Shown in pieces: positions 44,547 through 54,832 of a stretch of DNA of 64,000 nucleotides. The notes under the pieces were generated by a model. The model searched no databases. It was not told where the DNA came from and worked only from the letters and a program-made list of their open reading frames with translations. The translations under genes and the position numbers were made by a program. Origin of the DNA: Lentibacillus sp. CBA3610 (GTDB taxonomy: Bacteria; Bacillota; Bacilli; Bacillales; Amphibacillaceae); contig NZ_CP035925.1 in assembly GCF_013373365.1 (NCBI RefSeq), positions 1,364,001-1,428,000 of the forward strand, in the 5' to 3' direction. Position 1 is the stretch's first letter. Each line of letters starts with the position of its first letter.

Positions 44547-44894
44547 TTAGAATATAAAAATTAAAATATAAATTAGCCCAATCATTAGTACAACTAGTGA
44601 AACCATATATTCCCTGGTTTCCCTCAGAAACTTCCACTCTAAAAATGATTGAAAGCCCAGTGTTATTGTCAAAAAGAATAACCAAAACCACTTCATAACA
44701 TCATTATTGGAAATATCTAAAACAAAGAGAATGCAAGATATACCAATAACACCAAATATCACTAATCCGACTATTTGAATATTTTTACCAAACTTGTCAG
44801 AGATTTTTCTCTTTTTATTCCCGACAATTATCTTACCTACAATGATGTACGCAATACTGACAACCAACGCTAAAATTGGTGTTGTAATACCCAC
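44547..44894 (-). CDS. Membrane protein, four predicted helices
   Basis: About 115 residues; a GTG at 44894 is better spaced from AAGGGG than the ATG at 44900. Helices: PILALVVSIAYIIVGKIIVG, VGLVIFGVIGISCILFVL, WFWLFFLTITLGF and VSLVVLMIGLIYILIFIF. No family recognised. Between CBR28 and CBR29. Confidence 0.65.
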   Translation of the reverse strand: MGITTPILALVVSIAYIIVGKIIVGNKKRKISDKFGKNIQIVGLVIFGVIGISCILFVLDISNNDVMKWFWLFFLTITLGFQSFLEWKFLRETREYMVSLVVLMIGLIYILIFIF

Positions 44895-45007
44895 TCTCAT
44901 ATCCCCTTGTGATTAGAATGATGCCTATAATTTAAAAAAATTCTATAAACCTTATTGAACTAAATACACCTTAGTCGCTAAAAATAATAAAGTGGACTGA
45001 ATAACAT

Positions 45008-45048
45008 AGGCAGGATGTTATTAAATATTCGCGCCCGTTAATGGCATA
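45008..45048 (-). repeat. CBR29
   Basis: AGGCAGGATGTTATTAAAT then TCGCGCCCGTTAATGGCAT. The gene at 45049 ends exactly where the repeat ends. Confidence 0.65.
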
Positions 45049-45570
45049 CTAATTTTCATTGTATTTTTGTACCGAATCCATTGCTTTTATCAATTCATTT
45101 GAGTTTTGTGTACCTACAACAACATTGTTGTTTCTGAACTGTAGTTCTACTCCTTGTTTACCACTAATGTTATACGCTGTTTCCCCTTTGGCGTTAAAAC
45201 GTACTCCCCAACCACCAAAACGCTTGAGCGAATTGTATACTACGGGTTTATAGCTAATAATGTCCTTAAACAAGAAAGACTTATAGCCTTTATGAAAGGG
45301 GGCAAAGCGCATATAAACCCCATCTGAGCGTACTTCAATGATTAATCTGCATATCCATAGCATAAACACTGGAAAGATAATTCCAAATGCCAACCAAAAA
45401 ATCACTAATAGTAAATCGGGAGCGGGGTTATCGCCCATAGGGATTCCAAAAATAATCTGCTTGATTGTGATATACCACATAAGTCCAGCAAGCAACAAAA
45501 CTAATATCCATAACCAAACTTGGTGGAAACGTTGAATCTCACAATACACAACTTTATTAGTTTTCCTCAT
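45049..45570 (-). CDS. Membrane protein with C-terminal PH-like domain (DUF6141-like)
   Basis: 173 residues. Two helices (VWLWILVLLLAGLMWYITI; LLLVIFWLAFGIIFPVFMLW), then beta-rich IIEVRSDGVYMRFAPFHKGY, FKDIISYKPVVYNSLKRFGG and GVELQFRNNNVVVGTQN, recalling uncharacterised Bacillus DUF6141 proteins. Role unknown. Starts a few bases after CBR30. Confidence 0.65.
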   Translation of the reverse strand: MRKTNKVVYCEIQRFHQVWLWILVLLLAGLMWYITIKQIIFGIPMGDNPAPDLLLVIFWLAFGIIFPVFMLWICRLIIEVRSDGVYMRFAPFHKGYKSFLFKDIISYKPVVYNSLKRFGGWGVRFNAKGETAYNISGKQGVELQFRNNNVVVGTQNSNELIKAMDSVQKYNEN

Positions 45571-45584
45571 TTCATCCCCCTTTT

Positions 45585-45660
45585 TGTTCCGTTAAATGGC
45601 CCTACAATGACAAATTGGGCAATTTCCTTTATTCCGCAAGTGCGCCCGATATTTGAAGAT
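45585..45660 (-). repeat. Cassette-boundary repeat CBR30 (long form, near consensus)
   Basis: TTCCGTTAAATGGCCC, TACAATGACAAATTGGGC, CCTTTATTCCGCAAG, TGCGCCCGATATTTGAAG. Confidence 0.85.
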
Positions 45661-45680
45661 AAAGATAAATCATCCGATTG

Positions 45681-45929
45681 TTATAAAAAGTTACCAATAA
45701 ACTCCTTTATTGAAACAGAAAACATAACGAGTGCTGTAACAATGTATAGATACCCCCACTTTCTTTTATCTTCCTTAACTATTTCTAAACCACTAAAAAA
45801 GAAAAATATAGTCAAAAATAAAGGAAAAACACCCGCCGAAATATTAAAATTATCTATAGAAAAATAATAAAAGCCAAGAGCTATAGCAGTAATTGCCATA
45901 ACTATATTTATTTTACTCAACATTTTCAT
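45681..45929 (-). CDS. DUF3953-like small membrane protein
   Basis: 82 residues: INIVMAITAIALGFYYFSID, FPLFLTIFFFFSGLEIVKED, and LYIVTALVMFSVSIKEFIG. The three-helix layout with GLE-x-x-K between helices resembles DUF3953 proteins of Bacillus; function unknown. Stop about 20 bases from CBR30. Confidence 0.65.
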   Translation of the reverse strand: MKMLSKINIVMAITAIALGFYYFSIDNFNISAGVFPLFLTIFFFFSGLEIVKEDKRKWGYLYIVTALVMFSVSIKEFIGNFL

Positions 45930-46012
45930 TTCCCCTCATTCAACAATACTGCCCATTTATTTAACACCAATTATTTAAAATGCTAAAAATTAAATCGATA
46001 TTATACTGTAAA

Positions 46013-46100
46013 AATGGCACTTACCTTATTCACGACAAGCGCCCTACAATGGCAATTTGGATACTGTCCTTTATTCCGGAATGGCGCCCGATTGCTGAAC
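46013..46100 (-). repeat. Composite CBR31
   Basis: TGGCACTTACCTTATTCACG, CAAGCGCCCTACAATGGC, AATTTGGATACTGTCC, TTTATTCCGGAATG, GCGCCCGATTGCTGAAC. A right half (GCGCCC) is fused to the left middle of another copy, as expected after recombination between two repeats with loss of the gene in between. Confidence 0.8.
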
Positions 46101-46104
46101 TTTT

Positions 46105-46500
46105 TTACTCTTTACCGACTATGATTTTAGTGGCGATCATTTGGTTTTCGGGGTTATTATTCCATTTACCTTTAACCCAAATTTCCACATTTTGTTCTGC
46201 CTTTAACCTTGAAAATTTATTAACGTTTCCCTCGATGTCCGTTTGATTATCGATAAATACTTCATATGCAGGATAAGATGCCTCAGGGTCAACATCATCT
46301 GTTCCAACCGTAATGCTGGACTTTCCCAACTCTAGGATTACACCTTGGAAATCAGCACTATTTTCGCCAGAATTTGTGTCATCCACGCTAAGGGAATCAG
46401 AACCTGTTTGGTTGTTTGAAACAGGATCGTTACTTGTTCCGCATCCCGCCATTAACACACTTGCTAGAAGAACAATCAGAAAAAGAAATATCCTCTTCAC
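46105..46500 (-). CDS. Lipoprotein with small beta-barrel domain
   Basis: 131 residues from a GTG with GAGGAGGG upstream. Signal IFLFLIVLLASVLMAGC with lipobox LMAGC, a Ser/Asn/Asp-rich linker, then a beta-rich domain FQGVILELGKSSITVG, YPAYEVFIDNQTDIEG and LKAEQNVEIWVKGKWN, similar to DUF3221-type OB-fold lipoproteins. Outer face of the membrane. Between CBR31 and CBR32. Confidence 0.7.
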   Translation of the reverse strand: MKRIFLFLIVLLASVLMAGCGTSNDPVSNNQTGSDSLSVDDTNSGENSADFQGVILELGKSSITVGTDDVDPEASYPAYEVFIDNQTDIEGNVNKFSRLKAEQNVEIWVKGKWNNNPENQMIATKIIVGKE

Positions 46501-46571
46501 TAAACATAGCCCTCCTCGATCTTAACTCTTTGCAATATTAGACGCCTTAAATTCTTTAAAGGTTTCGGATT

Positions 46572-46600
46572 TCTTCAACAATCTGGCCCGTTTGTTGCAT
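46572..46600 (-). repeat. Short-form CBR32
   Basis: TTCTTCAACAATCTGGCCC immediately followed by GTTTGTTGCAT: left arm and right arm fused, with the whole middle missing. Forms a near-palindrome CAACAATCTGG/CCCGTTTGTTG. Last repeat before the IS3/IS21 block. Confidence 0.7.
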
Positions 46601-46739
46601 AAAATTTAAACCGAAAATGTTTGATTCAATACCATTTTGTTATAATCTTTAGATTTATTTTAACATAAATATTTAGAGTACCTGGCTATTTTTTAACTGT
46701 TGGGGAAAAATCCATTTGATTAATTTTTTTAGAATGGAC

Positions 46740-46936
46740 TCAATACTAAATTACAACTTGCCTTACAAAACGATCTTACAGTTGAGGTAGAATATTACGA
46801 TTATAATTCACATGACTCTCGAAAAATAAAGGGAAAGTTGTTGGTAGCCGATACATTGGCTAATACTTTGAAATTTGACAACGACGAAAATACGGCTGTT
46901 TCGCTTGATGATGTTTTGGAAGTGCTGATTGATTAA
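46740..46936 (+). pseudogene. YolD-like protein, C-terminal fragment
   Basis: LQLALQNDLTVEVEYYDYNS, RKIKGKLLVADTLANTLKFD and VSLDDVLEVLID are the C-terminal half of YolD-like proteins, which usually accompany UvrX/ImuB-type DNA polymerases. No start codon or N-terminal half is present. Confidence 0.55.
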
Positions 46937-47359
46937 TATAATGAGAAACAACATTTAACCTTTTTGTTTTGCCCAAACATTTCAAATTTCATGTTAGTAT
47001 TAATATTGAATTTTCTTTCAAGAATGCTTCTTCTAACAACAGTCCTTGTCCACCAGCTAAAAGAAATCATTTAGCCTGTTCAATTAAAGGGCCAGTTTCT
47101 GGAACTATAATGTCAAATGAAACTGGATATTGATGATACAAGACGTATTATTCACGTAAGATGAATAAAACAAAGCTGCTTAGTATTAAATGTACCCTAT
47201 AGATTAGACACTTTTTAAAAAAGTCTCTCTGTGGGGTACTTTTATTGTATATGTGATATAGGCATATTGAGGAATATTATTTAACTACGGCTTGGATTTA
47301 GGTGTTTATGATTGTTGACCGGGGAGGGGGGCAACATCACACACGCGCGCGCCGGACAA

Positions 47360-47870
47360 ACTACTTAGAATGGGAAGCCAAAATGAGTAATACATTTACA
47401 GAGAAAGAAATTAGATATTATCACGTAATCTTTATGTTAAATCGGTTTAGTATAAAGGAATTAACATATACAAATGAATTTAAACGTTATTTTTTATTAC
47501 GGAAAATGAAAAGGTAAGTTCCCAAGGGAGATATTTACTGAATATGGTTTCGATATTAATATTATTGGTTTAAAGCGTGTTCAGTCGTCGGGTAAGAGGT
47601 GGCGTGCTGCGTTTAGAAAAAATGGAGTAGTCGGCCTACAGGATACCAGAAAGGCAAATTCGGGTAGACGAGTGAGAAAGAACTTTCATTGGCAGAAATA
47701 TGCTCGACTTGAGCACAAAAATCATTATTGAAAGCAGAGAATGAAACTCCTAAAAGATCGAATAAATGGAGAGGGGGCTACGGAAGAAGAAATAGTATTA
47801 GCGGCATTTCAGAAGTTTGAACTTATTAATGGGATCATTAATAAATACAAGCTAAACAATAAAGTCAGCT
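47360..47870 (+). pseudogene. IS3 orfA (helix-turn-helix subunit), frameshifted
   Basis: EWEAKMSNTFTEKEIRYY then, in shifting frames, SITYTNEFKRYFL-like, FPREIFTEYGFDINIIGLKR, KRWRAAFRKNGVVGLQDTRK and RLEHKNHYLKAENE: the usual N-terminal DNA-binding part and leucine-zipper-like end of an IS150-type OrfA. Several frameshifts. Confidence 0.7.
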
Positions 47871-48265
47871 ACTTATGCAACCTAGCTGGTGTGTCACGAT
47901 CGGGTTTATAATTATTTTTCATTAGAATCCCAAAACAGGAGAAAACAGCGGGAAAATCAAGATGAAGAAGTAAGAGATATTATATTGAAGGCGTATCACT
48001 TTAAGAGACGTAAAAAGGGTGCCAGACAAATTAAAATGACATTAGAAGGTCAGTACGGTATCGTTTATAATTTAAAGCGTATCAGAAGAATTATGAAGAA
48101 ATATAATATTATTTGTCCAATTAGAAAAGCAAACCCTTATAGAAGAATGATGAAAGTTACAAGGGAACACACCGTTGTGCCTAATTTACTTAACAGAAAT
48201 TTCAAACAAACTACACCCGGAAAAGTATTGCTTACAGATATAACCTATTTATTTTATGGAAATGG
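47816..48265 (+). pseudogene. IS3 orfB (integrase), N-terminal part
   Basis: INKYKLNNKVSYLCNLAGVS then EVRDIILKAYHFKRRKKGAR, KRIRRIMKKYNIICPIRKAN and KVLLTDITYLFYGNG, i.e. up to the first catalytic Asp (LLTDITY). The gene is then cut by the IS21-type insertion; it continues at 51237. Confidence 0.8.
48261..48265. repeat. Target-site duplication of the IS21 insertion (left copy)
   Basis: AATGG directly before the IS21 terminal sequence TGATTACAGCC; the same five bases follow the right end at 51237-51241. Confidence 0.7.
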
Positions 48266-48608
48266 TGATTACAGCCATCGGAATTTACCACCCTTGCCAT
48301 CTTTTTTACCACTGTTTGCCAAGGTATTTACCACCCATTGCCTGTGTACTTACCAATGATTGAAGAAGCTTTGCCGGCCAATGTTAAAAAGCAGAGTTTT
48401 TTAGCTTATGAGTTGAATATCACAGCGGATATGGCTCATCCTTTATTTTATAGGGGGTTGGGGGCGTAGCTTTCGTCATGAGCGTTTGCTTGCGGAGCAA
48501 GCTAACGCGATTAGAAGGAAGCAGCATACGCGCGGTAGCTATCTCGACAGTATATAATAATTACAGCCATTTGGGGCAGAATTTAGTCCAATGGCTGCTT
48601 TGATTTAT

Positions 48609-48803
48609 TTAAACTTTTATCAACCTATTGCTTATCAATAATCTCGATTGCCAAAGTACAAGTTCATCATGCTCTAAATCCTCTTCCTCTGCCCATATGC
48701 AAGGGGGTAATAATTTGTTTTCAATGTCAATTCGCACCTCATTAGGTAAATACCTATGGAAAAAATATTTAGCTATACGGTTTTCCACTTCTATAGGGAT
48801 CAT
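48609..48803 (-). CDS. Third small ORF of the IS21-type element
   Basis: 64 residues; its ATG overlaps the istB stop (ATGA), so it is translationally coupled. [20 protein letters not shown] and [20 protein letters not shown], with no recognised domain. IS21 elements normally carry only istA and istB, so this is an accessory ORF or a spurious frame; the overlap argues for real. Confidence 0.5.
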   Translation of the reverse strand: MIPIEVENRIAKYFFHRYLPNEVRIDIENKLLPPCIWAEEEDLEHDELVLWQSRLLISNRLIKV

Positions 48804-49529
48804 TTAGATTCCACCAATCCATGACGCTCACGCATGGAAACTTCTCCGTCTATCAGGATTTGATAGGAATCATGGATTATGCGGTCTAAAATAGCTTCCG
48901 CAATTGTTTCATTCCCTAATTTCAGGTGCCAACCACTTGGATCAATTTGGGAACAGAAGATGGTTGAAGCTAATTTATGGCGTACCTCAGTGATTTCAAG
49001 CAATATGGCTGCTTCGTCAGCTGTTAGGTCAGTCAGTAACCATTTCATAGAATAGCAGATCGACTTTGAATATTTTTTAATGCATTCCGATAAGTCCGTC
49101 TGCGGCTAACTTGGCAAGTTGTCAGTTCATCCATAACTCCGGTAGGCGAACGTATTTACTTTATTAAAATGCCGACAGGCAGATATACTAATGCAGTTGC
49201 TAAAAATGATTTGCCAGAGCCGGTTGCTCCTTTTATAACGTTGTGACCATCCTGGATATAAACACGCTTTGCTAGCTTTATATCAGGTCTTTATCCAGTT
49301 TGGCGATCATCATGTACTCTAAATCTCGATACAGGCCTTTGAGTTTAGGAAAGTCGCTTGCTTGATCAGCCGTTGAAGCTTATTGCTCTTACGGCGAGAA
49401 TGTTCCAGATCGACTAGTAAAGAAAGCCGGTCTTCAAACCATGTTTTGAAATTCTTGTTAAATGCTTGTTTGTAGGCTCAGCCATGCCGGTTATTTTCGT
49501 GTAATTTTGTTCAGTGTTGGTTCATTCAT
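48800..49529 (-). pseudogene. istB: IstB (IS21 ATP-binding helper), frameshifted
   Basis: Recoverable pieces: FEDRLSLLVDLEHSRRKSNK, LQRLIKQATF, GATGSGKSFLA-like Walker A in shifted frames, and the intact C-terminal [20 protein letters not shown] with [20 protein letters not shown] and MRERHG. IstB is the AAA+ helper that selects the target. Several frameshifts make it inactive. Confidence 0.8.
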
Positions 49530-49627
49530 TATTGATCCATCCTATAGTAAGCAGCTCACGAGTGAACCCATAGTTATTTTCTTTGACTTCCGTTTTGCGT
49601 TTTAATTCTTGCTCGGCATCGTTCTTT

Positions 49628-51072
49628 TTATTGTTCTTTAAAAGCGTTTGAAGGCTCTTGACTGTCGGCCCTGTTCGTCATCGAAGTTATCATTTTACAC
49701 GCACGCTCTATCTCGTATTTCGTATAACGGCGCTCTAATTTTTTTAACGAAAACACGGATTGTAATCCTTGTTTTTCCGCCTGTGTCGTATTCAGAATGA
49801 ATTGAACAATATCGAGAGTAGATGGGCCAATGCTTTCGGCCCATTCAATCGCTGCCTCTGGCGTTTGATCTACAAACAGCTTATGATTGTCAGGCATATG
49901 GTCACGGATTGTAGCTAATTGACCAAATTTCCCATATAATCGCTTGTGAGAAGCAACTCGCATATGATTAAAAAAGATCTCGACGAGATCATCTGAAAGT
50001 TTTATTTCCACTTCTCGATTGATATACTCATATGGAACAGAATAAAACATGCTCTCAACAGAGACATGGTAATCAGGTCGCACCTTTGCCTTTTTCCATT
50101 GAGACATTTTATAAGGGGCGTTTGGAAGAGGAGAAAGCGCAAATTTCTCCTCTTCTTCAAATGCTGACAGGCGACATCCTTGTTTGCGAGTGAAAGGGCG
50201 CTGATTAAACTCATCTAATTTCCGCCAAACCTCTTTATTCAGTTCATAAATGCTAAAGCATTGTGTATTTCTTAATGCTGCAATTATCCATGTTGAAATA
50301 ACACCGACAGAGCCTTCAACACTTGGTTTATCCTTGGGAGCGCGAACCCGGGCAGGCATAACTATAGTATTATAGTAATCTGCCATTTCTCTGTAAGTAG
50401 GATTTAAAACTAGGTCACGCGTTGTATGCTTTGTTACACTTGCTTTCAGATTATCTGGTACTATAATCTGCGTCGATCCGCCAAAATAATCGTACGCATG
50501 ATTATGGGCCATTATCCAAGCATTTAAATCCATGGATAAAGTTGCTTCTGCGTACGATAATTGACTACAAGGCAGAGTCGCAACAAAAATGTAGGCTTTA
50601 ATTCTCTCCCCAGTATCTCGGTCAATAATAAAGGCTGTAGAACCCGCCCAATCAACTTCCATGATTTCACCAGGTTTTCTTCGAATGCGTAAAGTAGCCT
50701 TATATTTATCCGCATACTTACTGTAATGACGAACAAAGCTACGATAGGAATATGAATTTATGATTCGCACGGGCATTCATTTCATTATTCATGATGAGCA
50801 GCGATAGAGTCACATTTGGGCTTCGCTAACTCTTTATGATATATTCGATCTATGGCTTTCGGCCCTGACGCCTCCAAGGTTGTCTCTGGATAAAGGAACT
50901 CTTCCAGCCATTGATCTGACATTTCCTCTTCTAATGGACACATCACCCCTTTCTTTTTTGCCAGTTCGATAACTTCTGTTACCTTCTGACGGGAATTGCC
51001 TGTACTTACTGAAATGCCCCTAAGGCTGATGCCTTCATCGTGCAATTCCAGTATCTTTCGATAATGAATCAT
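49628..51072 (-). pseudogene. istA: IstA (IS21 transposase), one frameshift
   Basis: N-terminal helix-turn-helix (YRKILELHDEGISLRGISVS, GNSRQKVTEVI) in the frame 51072-50785, then a shift at about 50780-50800, then the catalytic part: GEIMEVDWAGSTAFIID with the first Asp, IVPDNLKASVTKHTTRD with the second, PKDKPSVEGSVGVISTWIIA with the Glu, and the C-terminal beta domain. Integrase-type DDE fold. Confidence 0.85.
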
Positions 51073-51236
51073 TAAAAAATACCTCCTATAACCATGTCAC
51101 GCCAAAGGCGTGCTCATTAATTATATAGAAGGTATCGCGTAGGTGGTACATTTATTTGTCATTTGATGGTACATTTCTTGTCATTCAGTGGTAAATAACA
51201 TGTCACTAGTGGTACATTTTGTTGTGGCCGCAATCA

Positions 51237-51684
51237 AATGGAAGAAAGCTTATTTATCGACCATTAAGGATGTTCAACAAATGAAATATTAGCGTATAAC
51301 GTTTCTAGTAGTCTAGCATTAGATTTGGCAACTGACACTATCCGAAAACTTATGAAAAACAGAAAAGTTAAACTGGCAACAAATGCATTTATACATTCTG
51401 ACCAGGGAGTTCACTATACTAGCCCGGAGTTCCAGGCATTAGTAAAGAAGTACAACTTAGGACAATCTATGTCACGACGAGGAAACTGCTGGGATAACGC
51501 ACCTCAAGAATCATTCTTCGGTCATTTTAAAGATGAAGCCTATATAAAACCATGTGAAACCTTAGAAGAGCTAGAGAAAGAAATTAAACAATACATGATT
51601 TATTACAATAATTATAGATACCAATGGGATCTAAAAAAGATGACTCCCATACAATTTAGGAGTCATCTTTTGGTTGCCGCATAG
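51237..51684 (+). pseudogene. IS3 orfB (integrase), C-terminal part
   Basis: Continues the gene cut at 48265: YLSTIKDVQ with a frameshift near 51280, then LKLATNAFIHSDQGVHYTSP-like (KVKLATNAFIHSDQGVHYTS) with the second catalytic Asp, SMSRRGNCWDNAPQESFFGH with the Glu, and YYNNYRYQWDLKKMTPIQFR. Typical IS150-group end. Confidence 0.85.
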
Positions 51685-51744
51685 TCTTTTTTAAAATGTC
51701 CTTGACAAAGGGTACAATTATATTGGGTTACCGAAGTAGCATGT

Positions 51745-52276
51745 GGGCTCCCCACAAGGAATAAGTTGGCTTTTTTTGGCATAAGCCTTATAGCAACCGT
51801 TTCGGATGACAGTCCTTGTTCCCAACGTTCCTTGCTTTCCAAGTCCCTTACAAACGTAACTATCTATTCTGGACGTAGGCGCTTACTATAAGCCTTTGAT
51901 GGATGCCGCCGTTGTCCGGTATAGTGTATTTCAAAGGGCGAATTTTACTCTACACCACTCACACCATCGTTGGATGACTCATAGGTTTCCCTATGTTTAA
52001 TCTTTAGACCCGTACATTCGGAAATTCGCCAGTTCCGAACATTCTCACCTTATCCAGTTTTTCAGCCGTACGGCATACCTTTTCCAAAAGGAATGGCTTC
52101 AGCCTTTGTTCTGCCGAATCTACCTGTTCTTAAAACCCCATGACCTGCCAGTCATGACGCATGCAGGAGTATTGACGGGATGGTTCCGTCATTCCCATCC
52201 TGCGTTGTAAAGTTTGGATTAACTATAAGTAATCCTCTGCATTTCACGTTTCAAAGTGCTTATAGCATAGCTTGTT
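51745..52276 (-). mobile_element. Group II intron-like RNA, 3'-truncated copy 2
   Basis: About 530 bases collinear with copy 1: ACAAGCTATGCTATAAGC, CTTTACAACG, CATGCGTCATGACTGGCAGG, GATTCGGCAGAACAAAGGC, GGTATGCCGTACGGCTG, AATACACTATACCGG, GACTGTCATCCGAAACGG, GGCTTATGCC. The 3' part beyond that differs or is lost next to the IS3 right end. It starts beside a repeat half-site (52277-52298). Confidence 0.55.
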
Positions 52277-52298
52277 GAACGGCGCACTATAGCGGGCT
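52277..52298 (-). repeat. CBR33, half-site beside intron copy 2
   Basis: AACGGCGCACTATAGCGGGC is a degenerate right arm; on the minus strand it leads straight into the intron 5' end, just as at 27573. Confidence 0.5.
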
Positions 52299-52317
52299 TT
52301 TTCTATACTGATAAACA

Positions 52318-54534
52318 TTAATGGAATAAACCAGCCTCCTTGGACTTTTTCATCAGCCTGTCGGTATGTTTATTAACCACATTTTTAAACAGGACACCGA
52401 GCCCCCGAGTGCTTCACCGCCAAATTAAACAAAAATCCCCAATGCAAACAATAAAGGTGAAACGGAAAAGGGGAAACGGTTGATTGCCTGGAAAAAAAAC
52501 AGGAAGCCAAAAACAACCCGGATATGTGCCGCCCGCACCGGCAATTTGCAGAACAAGCAGGACAATGACCATTGCTTTTCCGACATCGCCAAAAAGTGAA
52601 ACGAGAGTATAGATGATTGTCATAAACACCAGACTAATCAACAGTCCGAATATCACAAACCAGACAGGGTGTGCCATGTAGGCGTCTACGATAAATCGAT
52701 CACCCAACGTCACAATAACTGTCTGCAGTAATCCGATCGTAAGGAATGTGAGCAACTTTCCAATATAACGCTCCCTGTCCGTTAGTTCTTCCCCACCATG
52801 AACGTCTGCGGCCAATAGGGAAATCAGTAGCAGACCGCCAACCCATATAGCCAGGACAGTGTAGAATGGGGTCATCCCGGAACCGTAGTTCGGAATTGGA
52901 AAAAGTTCATTTTTGCTGAGCTTGACCGGTTCCTCAAAAAAGCTCCGTTCTGCTTCAGGATCGTTCTGTAATAATTCAATAATTTCATTGATGTCAGTTT
53001 CACCCTGGATGTCACGAATTTTATCAGCAAGTTCATTGACTTTACTATTCACGTACGGATATTCGCCAAGAATTGTATTCAGCATTTCCTGCCCTCACCA
53101 ATATTATTTTCGGTATTTGACAGGACTTGTTTACCCTCCGGATTGTGACTGATCTGATAAAATCCCTTTTGCATCAGATAACGTCTGTTGCGCATTGTTG
53201 ATTTTCTGTTTGACTATTGGCTCAATATTTTCTTTATAATCTGTCAGGAAATCTCCTATTCTGTTTGCTGTATTGCCAGATAACTCTTCTAAATCGATGA
53301 TAACGGAATCGACTTCCTGCTTTGTCCCTCAATGATGCTGTATGTTTTGACCATTCTTCTGCGCTCTTCAAGAGCTCCACGCAGTGTGCTCAAATCGTTC
53401 TATGGGCATCTTTAATTACCTGATCCTGATAGCGCTGTATTCTGGCCGTTTGTCTGATATTATTCGGTCGCTGTTTTCCTGACCGTTTGAACCCTCATCA
53501 CTATTCTGCTTATTTCCATGTTCACCGCCATCGGCCTGTTGCTCCTGATTCATTTCCTTCAGCTGCTTCAACTTTGCTTCTATTTCACCGATGTGACTGG
53601 TTGCATCACCCAATGAACTGTCAATGCTTTGCTGCAGTTCTTTACCCTTGCTAAAATCAATGTTCACATTCTGGGCATCTTTAAGCAGTTTGTTGATGTC
53701 TTCAGCAGTGCCTTGCGCTTTTTTCAAATCCTCCTCAATTTTCGGTGCCATTTCATTTAAGCGGCCTTCAGCTTTTGACATTAAGTCAGCTGTTTCATTA
53801 ACCGTTTGAAGGCCATCATTGGTTGTCCGCTCAGCTTCCGGAAGCATGTTTTGCGCTTTATTGATGATAGACTGCGCATCCTTTGTATCCTGCAGGCCAT
53901 TTGAAATCAAATCATGAATTTCCGGTAATTTTTTTTCCATCGTAAAAACATAATCCTCAAACTTTTTGATATCAGGCAGCTTTTCGTTCAGCTCTACACC
54001 AATTTCATCAAACATATTAAATAACGCCAATTTTACTGTGGAAATAAATTGCTACTGACCTGCTTCCACAATCGTACTGGCACTTGTCTGTTATTTTCGG
54101 GGATATGGGCATGATTTTTTCATTTACGTAGATTCCGTTTTGCTTTTTTTTTTGGATATCTGTAATTACCGTTGACAGGTTATCGGAGAAATCCTCCGGT
54201 ATGACAATGACAGCAAAAATATCGCCATATTTTAGATTTTCCATTGCCTTTTCACGGTTTGTAAATGCCAATCCATTGAATCGTTGTTTTTAAGTGTATT
54301 GACAAGGTCGTTACCAACGTTGATTTTTTCGTCCCTGACCTGCCCCCCTGCATCTTCATTCACAACACCGATTGGAATTTGATCGGTCTGCCCATATGGG
54401 TCCCAGGAGGCCTTTATGTTAAACCATGCATATAATGATGGCAATATAATAAGTCCCCCAATCAAAATAGCTGCAACCCAATTGCGTGTTATATTCTTCA
54501 TATCTTTCGAGTAAATTTTCCAGCCATTCTTCAT
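52318..54534 (-). pseudogene. YhgE/Pip-family membrane protein, multiply frameshifted
   Basis: N-terminus KNGWKIYSKDMKNITRNWVA with helix AILIGGLIILPSLYAWFN and IPIGVVNEDAGG, the hallmark of YhgE/Pip (phage-infection-protein-like, ABC-2-type). The periplasmic coiled-coil part lies in 53416-54030 and the C-terminal membrane domain (YGSGMTPFYTVLAIWVGGLL, AHPVWFVIFGLL) in 52414-53085, ending LMKKSKEAGLFH at 52318. At least four frame breaks. GAAGG precedes the ATG at 54534. Confidence 0.85.
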
Positions 54535-54832
54535 GCATATACCTTCTTTATTCTTTATCATTTTGACAGTTTGAGGATCAATAACTTTTTCGCATTTAAA
54601 CATTGTAGCACTTTTCACGTTGAAAACATAATCGAAAAGAAAACCTTAGCATTCCCCTATTAATAGTATACTTGGTTTCAGCAAATATTTTCCACAAAAA
54701 TTAAAGGTCTGTTAATCGTTCACAACCCTTTTTTAAAAGAAAGAGATTTATTTATGGGAACATTAGACAAACTACAGACTTTAGTAATACTATTTGCTGT
54801 TGGTTGGAAATAAATGTATAATCTCAAAAATG
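54535..54832. other. Intergenic upstream of the broken yhgE gene
   Basis: AT-rich, no gene seen; it should hold the former yhgE promoter. Stretches such as 54640-54720 show no repeat of the array type. Confidence 0.35.

Larger units (their letters stand above)
48266..51236 (-). mobile_element. IS21-family element inserted in the IS3 orfB gene
   Basis: 2,971 bases bounded by TGATTACAGCC and GGCCGCAATCA (inverted), flanked by AATGG duplications. Repeated TTTACCAC-type motifs lie near the left end and GTGGTACATTT-type motifs near the right end, the multiple terminal repeats usual for IS21. It carries istA, istB and a third small ORF on the minus strand. istA and istB are frameshifted. Confidence 0.85.
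47191..51716 (+). mobile_element. IS3-family (IS150 group) element, interrupted by an IS21-family element
   Basis: Inverted terminal repeats: left TGTACCCTATAGATTAGACA at 47191 and, on the complementary strand of the right end, TGTACCCTTTGTCAAGGACA ending at 51716; both run on into TTTTTAAAAAAGTC-like sequence. Inside are orfA/orfB remains on the plus strand. The unit is split by the IS21-type insertion at 48266-51236. Without it the element would be about 1.55 kb, the normal IS3 size. Confidence 0.85.

Noticed and set aside
47302..47400. First 30 codons of the 47302 frame as part of the IS3 OrfA
   Set aside because: Low-complexity CACACACGCGCGCGCC sequence precedes the true start MSNTFTEKE; the upstream part is not conserved transposase.
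54230..54620. Separate small gene upstream of the YhgE start
   Set aside because: The first 28 codons of the 54618 frame precede a good ribosome binding site for the YhgE start at 54534 and show no protein-like features.
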